This document shows positions 1 to 6,561 of a DNA stretch of 9,404 nt, piece after piece (position 1 is the stretch's first letter; each line of letters opens with the position of its first letter). Both the position numbers and the translations under genes were made by a program. The stretch comes from an uncultured bacterium (GTDB lineage: Bacteria; Patescibacteriota; Minisyncoccia; Phycocordibacterales; CAIJYI01), in the NCBI GenBank assembly GCA_937871115.1, contig CALMXW010000092.1:1-9404 (forward strand), read 5' to 3'. Below the pieces are notes generated by a model, which was not told the origin of the DNA, did no database searches, and was given only the letters and a program-made list of their open reading frames with translations.

Positions 1-728
<728 letters not shown>

Positions 729-736
729 GAAACACG

Positions 737-767
737 TCTTGTCTGCGTCCTTCGGGATCGGGCAAGA
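737..767 (+). other. Stem-loop with UUCG tetraloop just after 16S
   Basis: TCTTGTC pairs with GGGCAAGA and TCC with GGA around a TTCG loop closed by a C-G pair, which is an exceptionally stable RNA tetraloop type. There is one internal mismatch/bulge. It starts about 9 bases after the predicted 16S end and has no T-run after it, so it is more likely a processing or protective hairpin than a terminator. The function is inferred from position. Confidence 0.6.
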
Positions 768-897
768 TTTATCGAGTCGATTTTATTGTCTCACAAGGAT
801 AATTAAAGACTGTGGTTTATGAGTCTTAAAACCAAACCCCTCGCCTCGAAGGTATCGAGGCTAGAGCGGAACAAAAGAAAGTTTATTTCGGTGCTAT

Positions 898-948
898 CTA
901 AAATAAGAAACACCAGAGGCCATGTGCTTTTGGTGTTTCTTATTTTAG
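898..948 (+). repeat. Perfect 18-bp inverted repeat in the 16S trailer
   Basis: The left arm CTAAAATAAGAAACACCA (898-915) is the exact reverse complement of 931-948, separated by a 15-base loop. In RNA this gives an 18-bp uninterrupted stem. It lacks a T-run, so it is not a typical intrinsic terminator. A stem this long is suitable for RNase III. Other possibilities are a remnant of a small inverted-repeat element or a recombination-related palindrome. The structure is certain; the role is unknown. Confidence 0.85.
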
Positions 949-1361
949 GCAATACAACATTGCTTTATTCGGAGAGATTATGGTATGGTAATTTCGGAAA
1001 AACCGAGAGGGCTCAAAAAGTGAAAATTAGATTTTATCTATTCTGGCTAAGAAAAGTGTTTCTGAACGTAAGTCGTTGCTTCCGTAAGACATATACAGCA
1101 AACGTCTGTAGTCACAAAACAAAACAGCAAGACATCATGCAGCACGGGGATGGAAGGAATACCATCATGGAGATGCCGCTTGCCGACAATGGAAATCCTG
1201 ATTACTGTGTAGAGTGTATAGGGAAATTGAAATGTGCATAGCTTCCGTGCAAGCTGGGCAGCCAAGTAGTGTGTTTGTCAGAAATATAGGCGATTACCCA
1301 AACTCTGTGTCAGTGCGTCCAATAAATAACTAAACTCAGGGTGTAATTTATTCTTTCTACG

Positions 1362-1397
1362 ATCTGCTGATGGTCTTTCCATCGGCAGATTTTTTTT
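1362..1397 (+). terminator. Rho-independent terminator of the 16S transcript
   Basis: ATCTGCTGATGG (1362-1373) pairs with CCATCGGCAGAT (1379-1390) over 12 bp with one U-G wobble and a 5-base loop, followed by seven more T. It is a textbook intrinsic terminator on the + strand. It separates the 16S gene and its trailer from the FKBP gene and is the main evidence that no 23S rRNA is cotranscribed. Confidence 0.9.
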
Positions 1398-1424
1398 GCG
1401 CTTCGGGGTGTTTTTTGCTATGCT
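1396..1424 (+). promoter_or_regulatory. Promoter of the FKBP-CAP operon
   Basis: A -35-like TTGCGC (1396-1401) and a -10-like TATGCT (1419-1424) are separated by 17 bases, and TGC precedes the -10 as in extended -10 promoters. The -35 overlaps the end of the upstream terminator T-run. Transcription would start near 1431, giving a leader of about 30 bases without a Shine-Dalgarno sequence. The same TATGCTAA string recurs at 8940-8947 before another gene. Confidence 0.55.
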
Positions 1425-1462
1425 AAATGTTGTAATTTATTGTTAATTAATTTTAGAGCGCT

Positions 1463-1939
1463 ATGAAAAAAGAACTTATATGGGCAGCTGTTGTCGTCGT
1501 AATTTTTCTTTTCGGCGCGTGGTATTTTATGAAAGATGAATCACCAAGTTTGGAAGATCAGGGGGTAGGCACAGAAACAAATACAGGAGCTATGTCTTCC
1601 ACGACCCCAGCAGCGACTGGACTCAAGATAGAAGATACTGTGGTCGGCACAGGAGCAGAGGCAGTCGCTGGGAAAATGGTAACCGTACACTACACTGGCA
1701 CACTCATCGATGGCACGAAGTTTGATTCGAGTCTCGATCGAGGTACCCCGTTTACTTTTCAGCTCGGCGGTGGGCAAGTCATCGAAGGATGGGATAAAGG
1801 TTTCGCCGGAATGAAGGTCGGCGGCAAGCGCAAGCTCACCATCGCTCCCGAGCTCGCATACGGTGCGGGGGGTATTCCCGGAGCCATTCCGCCGAACGCA
1901 ACTCTCACATTTGAGGTCGAGCTCCTCGGCGTGAAGTAA
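1463..1939 (+). CDS. Membrane-anchored FKBP-type peptidyl-prolyl cis-trans isomerase
   Basis: This 158-residue protein should catalyse cis-trans isomerisation of prolyl bonds in proteins outside the cytoplasmic membrane. Residues about 5-22 form a hydrophobic anchor after Met-Lys-Lys. Residues 24-52 are a Ser/Thr/Gly-rich linker, and the FKBP domain spans about 53-158. Family pocket residues are visible: Tyr77 (VHYTG), Phe87-Asp88 (KFDSS), Arg93, Val106-Ile107 and Trp110 (GQVIEGW), Tyr133 (LAYG), Ile142 and Phe150. The C-terminal strand FEVELLGVK completes the fold. It is the first gene after a terminator and promoter; its stop is followed after one base by the start of the CAP gene, so the two are almost certainly cotranscribed. 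No Shine-Dalgarno sequence precedes the start. The fold is certain; the client proteins are unknown. Confidence 0.93.
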   Translation: MKKELIWAAVVVVIFLFGAWYFMKDESPSLEDQGVGTETNTGAMSSTTPAATGLKIEDTVVGTGAEAVAGKMVTVHYTGTLIDGTKFDSSLDRGTPFTFQLGGGQVIEGWDKGFAGMKVGGKRKLTIAPELAYGAGGIPGAIPPNATLTFEVELLGVK

Positions 1940-1940
1940 A

Positions 1941-2882
1941 ATGTTTGTAAAGATTGTATCTTTCATATTCTTTGTCGTTACGGCCACCATGACCGTAATT
2001 GCGGGGAGTGTTTGGTATAATCAGCATCAAGAAGTCACTCAACATAACACGGAAGTGGCCCAGCAAGGGTCTCTTTCGGCCTCCACAAGCCCCGCCATCA
2101 CGACAAAGGCGGGGCTTTCGAGTGTCTCAGTGAAGACGACCGGAATTGCTCAAGTAGAGAAGCAGGTGGCGAAGAAAGTGTCGGCTCCGGCACCTCTTGT
2201 CCATAACAAGGTTGGAGCTCAGGGAGAGCTTGTGAGTAGTGAGGTACTTAAGTGGACCAATTCATATCGCACACAAGAGGGAGTGAAGCCCCTTTCCCGA
2301 AATGCTCTCCTGGACTCGGCTGCTATTTTGAAGATGGACGACATGTTCAAGCAGAGGTATTTCGAGCATGTCTCGCCGTCAGGGCAAGATATTTCTGGCC
2401 TCGCAAAAAGCGTGAACTACGATTACATTGTCATCGGAGAAAACTTGGCGCTTGGAGATTTTGAAAATGAAAAAGCGTTGGTGGATGCGTGGATGGCGAG
2501 CCCCGGGCACCGAGCGAATATTCTGAAAAATAATTTTGAAGAAATCGGTATCGCAGTAGGGAAGGGAAATTTCGCTGGAAGAATTACGTGGATTGCCGTG
2601 CAGGAATTCGGCAAGCCCGCATCTTCTTGCCCATCTATTCCGAAAGATCTTTCTGCGACTATTTCTGTAAATGAAAAACAAGTTCTTGATTGGAAAAAAG
2701 AAGCAGGTGCTTTGCATGCCGAGATAGACGCAGGGAGTCTCAGTGTCGCTGAATACTTTTCCAAAGTAGAGGAATACAATACTCTCGTTGCGAAAATAAA
2801 TTTGCTGATTGATGAAACTTCGAACATGATAGCTGAGTACAATACTGCCGCAAAAGAATTCAATACGTGCGTTGGTGAGTGA
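1941..2882 (+). CDS. Exported CAP/SCP-domain protein with coiled-coil C-terminus
   Basis: This 313-residue protein starts with a hydrophobic signal or anchor (about 4-24), followed by a low-complexity Ser/Thr/Val/Lys-rich region to about 95. The CAP (SCP/PR1, YkwD-like) domain covers about 98-228. Family signatures are the His143 site (EHVSPSG), Glu167 in GENLA, the AWMASPGHRANIL block with Trp184 and His190, EIGIAV, and the strand WIAVQEFG. Bacterial CAP proteins are secreted and their biochemical role is mostly unsettled. Residues about 245-308 are helical with heptad-like spacing and an Ala/Glu/Lys/Asn-rich composition, probably a coiled-coil hairpin. The only two cysteines, Cys230 and Cys310, bracket this helical part and could form a disulphide. 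It starts one base after the FKBP stop, without a Shine-Dalgarno sequence. The FKBP partner might help it fold, but that is inference from the operon. Confidence 0.9.
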   Translation: MFVKIVSFIFFVVTATMTVIAGSVWYNQHQEVTQHNTEVAQQGSLSASTSPAITTKAGLSSVSVKTTGIAQVEKQVAKKVSAPAPLVHNKVGAQGELVSSEVLKWTNSYRTQEGVKPLSRNALLDSAAILKMDDMFKQRYFEHVSPSGQDISGLAKSVNYDYIVIGENLALGDFENEKALVDAWMASPGHRANILKNNFEEIGIAVGKGNFAGRITWIAVQEFGKPASSCPSIPKDLSATISVNEKQVLDWKKEAGALHAEIDAGSLSVAEYFSKVEEYNTLVAKINLLIDETSNMIAEYNTAAKEFNTCVGE

Positions 2883-2919
2883 TTGTAGGTTTTTCTGAGG
2901 TGTAAAAAGGCAAGAATTC

Positions 2920-2938
2920 CCGCTGTAAAGCGGTTTTT
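2920..2938 (+). terminator. Intrinsic terminator after the CAP gene
   Basis: CCGCT (2920-2924) pairs with AGCGG (2929-2933) around a GTAA loop and is followed by TTTTT. Flanking bases (GCAAG before, CTTG after) can extend the pairing through an internal loop. It lies 38 bases after the CAP stop and ends that operon before the dcw promoter. Confidence 0.7.
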
Positions 2939-2957
2939 GCTTGTGGAAAACTTTTAT

Positions 2958-2984
2958 TTGCATTGTGTAAGCGAGTGGTATAAA
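2958..2984 (+). promoter_or_regulatory. Promoter of the dcw cluster
   Basis: The -10-like TATAAA (2979-2984) is preceded by TGG, as in extended -10 promoters. A -35-like TTGCAT (2958-2963) lies 15 bases upstream, slightly short. The expected start near 2991 falls inside the MraZ-box-like repeats, as expected for a repressible promoter. The leader to the chosen mraZ start would be about 100 bases. Confidence 0.5.
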
Positions 2985-3011
2985 GTAGGGAGTAGGTGGG
3001 ATGAAGTGGTA
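2985..3011 (+). promoter_or_regulatory. Putative MraZ operator: three GTRGG-like direct repeats
   Basis: GTAGGG (2985), GTGGGA (2996) and GTGGTA (3006) are spaced 11 and 10 bases apart, so they face the same side of the helix. MraZ of E. coli is known to bind TGGG-type direct repeats with about 10-base periodicity upstream of its own gene. The repeats here overlap the predicted transcription start, which would suit autorepression of mraZ and the downstream genes. The repeats are seen; binding is inference. Confidence 0.5.
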
Positions 3012-3023
3012 TATCTCCCATCG

Positions 3024-3038
3024 CCGTCATTTTGACGG
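3024..3038 (+). promoter_or_regulatory. Small hairpin in the mraZ leader
   Basis: CCGTCA pairs with TGACGG around a TTT loop. It has no T-run. It ends immediately before an in-frame ATG at 3039 that I do not take as the mraZ start. It would form in the 5' leader of the dcw transcript; a role in mRNA stability or initiation is only a guess. Confidence 0.45.
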
Positions 3039-3089
3039 ATGGTATCGGCACAAAAAGTTTTTTGGGAGCACATTGAAGTTTTTAAACAC

Positions 3090-3524
3090 ATGTTGCTTGG
3101 AGAATACACACATACGCTTGATCCGAAGAAGCGGCTTTCTTTGCCCGCGAAGTTTCGGAAAGAATTGGGAAAGACGGTAGTCCTGACGCACGGTCTCGAC
3201 AAGTGTCTTTTTCTTTATTCCTCCAAACAGTGGGGCAAGATTGCCGAGAAACTTTCTTCGCTCTCCATGGGCCAGCAGGATACGCGCGGTTTCAACCGCT
3301 TCATGCTGGCGGGCGCCGTGGAGGCAGAAATAGATTCGCTTGGGCGCATACTCGTCCCTGATTTTCTCAAAGATTTTGCGGGGCTCAATTCAAAAGTCGT
3401 TGTCACCGGCGTTCACGACCGCGCCGAGATTTGGGACAGCGAACGATGGAATGAGTACAAAGCGCGTATTGCCGGAGAGGCAGACGCTCTCGCGCAGAAG
3501 CTGGGAGAGATTGGGGTGTTCTAA
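3090..3524 (+). CDS. mraZ: Transcriptional regulator MraZ
   Basis: This is a DNA-binding regulator at the head of the dcw cluster; the protein forms rings and binds repeated boxes at its own promoter. With the start at 3090 it has 144 residues, the normal family size, and begins MLLGEYTHTLDPKKRLSLPAKF, which matches the usual MraZ N-terminus. Both DxxxR motifs of the duplicated AbrB-like fold are present: Asp11-Arg15 (DPKKR) and Asp82-Arg86 (DSLGR). An in-frame ATG at 3039 would add 17 residues not seen in the family and would follow directly on a hairpin, so I prefer 3090. No Shine-Dalgarno sequence lies at a useful distance. rsmH follows 15 bases after the stop. MraZ-box-like repeats at 2985-3011 suggest autoregulation. 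Confidence 0.95.
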   Translation: MLLGEYTHTLDPKKRLSLPAKFRKELGKTVVLTHGLDKCLFLYSSKQWGKIAEKLSSLSMGQQDTRGFNRFMLAGAVEAEIDSLGRILVPDFLKDFAGLNSKVVVTGVHDRAEIWDSERWNEYKARIAGEADALAQKLGEIGVF

Positions 3525-3539
3525 AAGAACTCTACACGT

Positions 3540-4427
3540 ATGCACAAAAGCGTTTTACTGAAAGAAGTTTTAAGCACCCTTGATCCGAAGCCGGGAGAAG
3601 TATTTCTCGACGGTACGATCAATGGCGGTGGGCATTCGGAAGCCGTATGTAGTGTACTTGGGGCGAAGGGTACGCTTGTCGGCATAGATGAAGACAGCGA
3701 TGCTCTTCAAGCAGCAGAAAAAAGACTTTCAACGTGTAAAACCAAAAAGATTTTTTTCGAAGGGAATTTTCGGAACTTAGACTCTGCTTTAGATTCGCAC
3801 GGGATTAAAACAGCCGATAAAGTCCTTTTCGACCTTGGACTTTCATCGCGCCAACTAGAAATTTCCGGCCGCGGGTTTTCTTTTCAAAACGAAGAACCGC
3901 TCTTGATGACATTTTCTTCTACGCCCTCGGGCGCGTTTACTGCCGAAGATGTGGTAAATGAGTGGGGCGAAGAAAATATTGCTGTTATTCTGGAAAGTTA
4001 CGGAGAAGAATGCTATGCAAAACAAATAGCGAAAGCGATTGTGGCTGCTCGCGGGAGGAAGAAGATTGAAACTTCCCGCGAGCTCGCCCTAATCGTGAAA
4101 GAGGCGGTGCCGGCGAAATACAGAAACGGAAAAACTCACCCAGCAACGAAGACTTTTCAGGCCATCCGCATGGCGGTCAATGACGAGCTCGCAGCTATCT
4201 CCATGGGGCTTGAAAAAGCATGGGAGAGGCTCGCACCGGGCGGAAGAATAGGGGTCATTTCATTTCATAGCCTTGAAGATCGCATCGTAAAGAATTTTTT
4301 TCGCGAAAGAGACCGGTCGGGTGAGGGGGTCCTCATCACAAAGAAACCGATCGCTCCCTCCCGCGAAGAGGTACAGGAGAATCCGAGATCACGAAGCTCG
4401 AAATTGCGAGTCATTCAGAAAATATAA
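3540..4427 (+). CDS. rsmH: 16S rRNA (cytosine-1402 N4) methyltransferase RsmH
   Basis: This SAM-dependent enzyme N4-methylates C1402 in the ribosomal decoding centre; the matching base here is 602. The 295 residues are close to the usual length. Visible family motifs are the SAM-binding DGTINGGGHS (24-33), an acidic GIDED (48-52), DLGLSSRQL with RGFSF (98-115), HPATKTFQAIR (200-210), SFHSLEDRIVK (241-251) and the C-terminal NPRSRSSKLR (281-290). It is the second gene of the cluster, in its standard place after mraZ. A 17-base gap with an A-rich stretch and no Shine-Dalgarno sequence separates it from the ftsL-like gene. The start at 3540 gives the typical MHKSVLLKEVL beginning. Confidence 0.97.
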   Translation: MHKSVLLKEVLSTLDPKPGEVFLDGTINGGGHSEAVCSVLGAKGTLVGIDEDSDALQAAEKRLSTCKTKKIFFEGNFRNLDSALDSHGIKTADKVLFDLGLSSRQLEISGRGFSFQNEEPLLMTFSSTPSGAFTAEDVVNEWGEENIAVILESYGEECYAKQIAKAIVAARGRKKIETSRELALIVKEAVPAKYRNGKTHPATKTFQAIRMAVNDELAAISMGLEKAWERLAPGGRIGVISFHSLEDRIVKNFFRERDRSGEGVLITKKPIAPSREEVQENPRSRSSKLRVIQKI

Positions 4428-4444
4428 GACTAAACAAAAAAACC

Positions 4445-4801
4445 ATGGGGACATATTCTTACCAGAACAAAAATAGAAATTCAAAGGTATCCGCTCTCGC
4501 TCTTTCTGCTTCGCCAGAACGTGTCTTTTGGATATTGGTTTCCCTCGTGGCCATCTTTTCTCTCTTGTACATTTCTCTCATTGCTACCACCATACGAAAT
4601 GTTGTCGCGCTAAAGAATGCAAAAAGTTCTGTGACCGAGCTTTCGGTAAAAGTTTCAAATCTCGAGTCGCAGTACCTTGAGCTCCAGGAGAAAAGTGACC
4701 TCTCTTCGGCGACCGCGCTCGGCTATGGAGAAATTTCAAACGTAGCTTATGTACCACGCACCAGAGCTCTAAGTATGCGCGTCGGAAATGGCGAACTTTA
4801 G
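4445..4801 (+). CDS. ftsL: FtsL-like bitopic division protein
   Basis: This is a 118-residue protein with a polar N-terminus, one membrane segment (about 28-50) and a following helix (about 53-84) whose Val/Leu spacing fits a coiled coil. That is the architecture of FtsL/FtsB-type divisome proteins, which pair outside the membrane and link to FtsW and FtsI. Sequence similarity in this family is too low for a firm call by motif; the name rests on the architecture and the position between rsmH and ftsI, where ftsL lies in the standard dcw order. Its last 14 bases overlap the start of ftsI, so the two are translationally coupled or at least cotranscribed. The ATG at 4445 follows an A-rich stretch without a Shine-Dalgarno sequence. 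Confidence 0.8.
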   Translation: MGTYSYQNKNRNSKVSALALSASPERVFWILVSLVAIFSLLYISLIATTIRNVVALKNAKSSVTELSVKVSNLESQYLELQEKSDLSSATALGYGEISNVAYVPRTRALSMRVGNGEL

Positions 4802-6527
4802 TAAACATAAAAGCGGGAGTGTAAATACGCGAATTCGCGCACTTATTGCGGGAGTTTTTTTTGTGGCGATAATTCTCATCGGCGAGCTGTACTTCATTCA
4901 GATTGTCAGGGGTGAAGAGTATCGTGACCGCGCGGCAGGGCAGTGGAACGTGCTTTCGGGGCTTTTCGACCGCGGAACTATTTATTTTACGGAAAAAGAC
5001 GACAACATCGTCTCGGCAGCGGGGCTTCAGGATGGATACATTCTCGCCATCGAACCCTCAAAAATAAAAGAACCAGGAAAAGTATACAAACAAATTTCCG
5101 AGATCACTCCCATCGGTGAAAGTATGTTTATGGAAAAAGTAGCGAAGAAAGAAGATCCGTACGAAGAAATAGCTCATCGTATCACTCCCGAGGCGCAGGA
5201 AAAAATCACTGCGCTCAATATCCCCGGCGTGAGTTTGTATCACGAGCGATGGAGATATTACCCGGGCAACATCTTTGCTTCTCAAGTCCTCGGTTTTACG
5301 GGATATGAGTCTGATGGTACGACGATTGCAGGGCGGTATGGCATCGAGCGGTATTACAACGATATCTTGGATAAAAACTCGAGCGAGTCGAAACAAAATC
5401 TCTTTGTTCAGATTTTTTCCGGAGTGAAAGATGTGGTATCTGATGATTCGGTAAAGGGCGATGTGGTGCTTACTATAGAGCCAAAGGTGCAAAATCTTCT
5501 CGAAGCAAAACTTGAAGAAGTGCAAGTGCAGTATCACCCCCAAATGTCCGGAGGTATTGTGATGGATCCAAAGACCGGAGCCATCTACGCGATGGCCGTA
5601 CACCCCTCTTTCGACCCCAACGATGTCTCTGAAGTAAAGAACGTCGCCGTCTTTGGCAATCCACTCGTGGAGAATGTTTTCGAAATGGGCTCGGTGGTGA
5701 AGCCGCTTGCGATGGCGGCAGGTATTGATGCCGGTGTGGTGACAGCGCAGACCACGTACAACGACGCCACCGGGCATGTCATTGTAGATGGCGCAAAGAT
5801 TTCCAACTTCGATGGAAAGGGGCGTGGCACGAATGTTCCCATGCAGGAAGTACTTAGCCAATCTCTCAATACCGGAATGGTGTTTGTCATGAAGCAGCTC
5901 GGTCGGGAGAGGTTTTCAAAATATATGCTCTCGTATGATTTAGGTGAAGAGACGGGAGTAGATCTTCCTGGCGAGATTCATGGACTGGTGGATAACTTGA
6001 ACAGCCCGCGTGATGTGGAGCACGCTACGGCATCTTTCGGGCAGGGTATCGCGCTGACACCTCTCGCATTGACCCGCGCCCTCGCCTCGCTTGGAAATGG
6101 GGGAGTACTGCCTGATCCGCATCTTTTGAAAGAAGTACATTATGCTGCCGGGCTCACGAAAGGCTATGTGCCCACGGGCGAGCCGAAACGCGTCTTGAAG
6201 AAGGAGACATCAGAAGCGATTACCCGCATGCTGGTAGAAGTGGTGGACAAAGCGCTCTTGGGCGGCACGGTGAAGCTCGAGCACTACAGTGTGGCGGCAA
6301 AGACGGGTACAGCACAGATTTCGCGTGGTGATGGACATGGGTATTATGATGACCGATACCTCCACTCTTTCTTCGGATATTTCCCCGCATACGATCCGAA
6401 GTTTGTAGTGTTTCTTTTCACCGTTGCACCGGTGGGGGAAAAATACGCGTCACACACACTCACCGCACCGTTTATGGACCTCACAAAATTCTTGCTTTCA
6501 TACTACGAAGTGCCGCCAGACAGGTAA
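4788..6527 (+). CDS. ftsI: FtsI/PBP2-class peptidoglycan D,D-transpeptidase
   Basis: This class B penicillin-binding protein cross-links septal peptidoglycan. It has 579 residues with a short cytoplasmic tail, a membrane anchor (about 17-38), a dimerisation/pedestal region and a transpeptidase domain from about 225. All three active-site motifs are present: Ser302-x-x-Lys305 (GSVVK, nucleophile Ser302), Ser359-Leu-Asn361 (SLNTG) and Lys505-Thr-Gly-Thr508. The usual FGQG lies at 417-420. The N-terminal RGTIYFT resembles the RG-I motif of class B PBPs. No PASTA domain follows. The reading frame starts inside the last codons of the ftsL-like gene. A monofunctional PBP2 elongation enzyme is the alternative, but the location in the dcw cluster favours FtsI. 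Confidence 0.94.
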   Translation: MANFSKHKSGSVNTRIRALIAGVFFVAIILIGELYFIQIVRGEEYRDRAAGQWNVLSGLFDRGTIYFTEKDDNIVSAAGLQDGYILAIEPSKIKEPGKVYKQISEITPIGESMFMEKVAKKEDPYEEIAHRITPEAQEKITALNIPGVSLYHERWRYYPGNIFASQVLGFTGYESDGTTIAGRYGIERYYNDILDKNSSESKQNLFVQIFSGVKDVVSDDSVKGDVVLTIEPKVQNLLEAKLEEVQVQYHPQMSGGIVMDPKTGAIYAMAVHPSFDPNDVSEVKNVAVFGNPLVENVFEMGSVVKPLAMAAGIDAGVVTAQTTYNDATGHVIVDGAKISNFDGKGRGTNVPMQEVLSQSLNTGMVFVMKQLGRERFSKYMLSYDLGEETGVDLPGEIHGLVDNLNSPRDVEHATASFGQGIALTPLALTRALASLGNGGVLPDPHLLKEVHYAAGLTKGYVPTGEPKRVLKKETSEAITRMLVEVVDKALLGGTVKLEHYSVAAKTGTAQISRGDGHGYYDDRYLHSFFGYFPAYDPKFVVFLFTVAPVGEKYASHTLTAPFMDLTKFLLSYYEVPPDR

Positions 6528-6539
6528 AAATTTTCTTTT

Positions 6540-6548
6540 TGTGATACT
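6540..6548 (+). promoter_or_regulatory. Possible extended -10 box before the MurF-type gene
   Basis: TGT followed by GATACT (6543-6548) resembles an extended -10 element in the 34-base gap between ftsI and the next gene. No good -35 is visible. A start near 6555 would leave only about 7 bases before the ATG, so the mRNA would be nearly leaderless. A similar TGTGATAGT occurs at 7882-7890 before the phosphodiesterase gene. Weak evidence. Confidence 0.3.
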
Positions 6549-6561
6549 ATTTGAATAATTC

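Larger units (their letters stand above)
729..1361 (+). other. Long gene-free 16S trailer with several stem-loops
   Basis: About 630 bases lie between the 16S end and the terminator. I find no tRNA, no 23S start and no recognisable RNA family. Local structure is plentiful. There is a hairpin at 737-767 with a C(TTCG)G loop; AAGACT/AGTCTT around 807-828; GCCTCGA/TCGAGGC at 843-861; the 18-bp inverted repeat at 898-948; GCAAT/ATTGC at 949-963; GATGG/CCATC near 1149-1167; TGCCGCTTGC pairing with GCAAGC-TG-GGCA across 1174-1260; and AATAAAT/ATTTATT at 1321-1352. It is probably transcribed as the 16S trailer up to the terminator. It could instead hold an unlinked small RNA. An open frame of 140 codons at 819-1241 has no recognisable domain and I do not accept it as a gene. 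Confidence 0.5.

Noticed and set aside
1145..1170. GGAAGGAA motif recalling the SRP RNA domain IV
   Set aside because: The surrounding stem (GATGG/CCATC) does not match the SRP loop pattern and the AGCAGCC-type partner strand is missing.
819..1241. Open frame of 140 codons after the 16S gene
   Set aside because: No recognisable domain, and it runs through the 18-bp inverted repeat and other stems of the trailer; a short hydrophobic stretch is the only protein-like feature. More likely a chance frame in transcribed spacer.
2016..2021. Perfect TATAAT hexamer
   Set aside because: It encodes Tyr-Asn within the CAP signal region, has no -35 at 16-18 bases, and the gene already has a promoter upstream of FKBP.
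2379..2963. Minus-strand open frames of 194 and 146 codons
   Set aside because: Antisense to the CAP gene, whose signatures (GENLA, AWMASPGHR) are clear on the + strand.
3039..3089. Upstream ATG giving a longer MraZ
   Set aside because: Adds 17 residues absent from the family; the MLLGEYTHTLD start at 3090 matches known MraZ N-termini.
5058..5861. 267-codon open frame on the minus strand
   Set aside because: It lies entirely opposite ftsI, whose active-site motifs prove the + frame; the sequence is rich in His/Arg/Ile and shows no domain.
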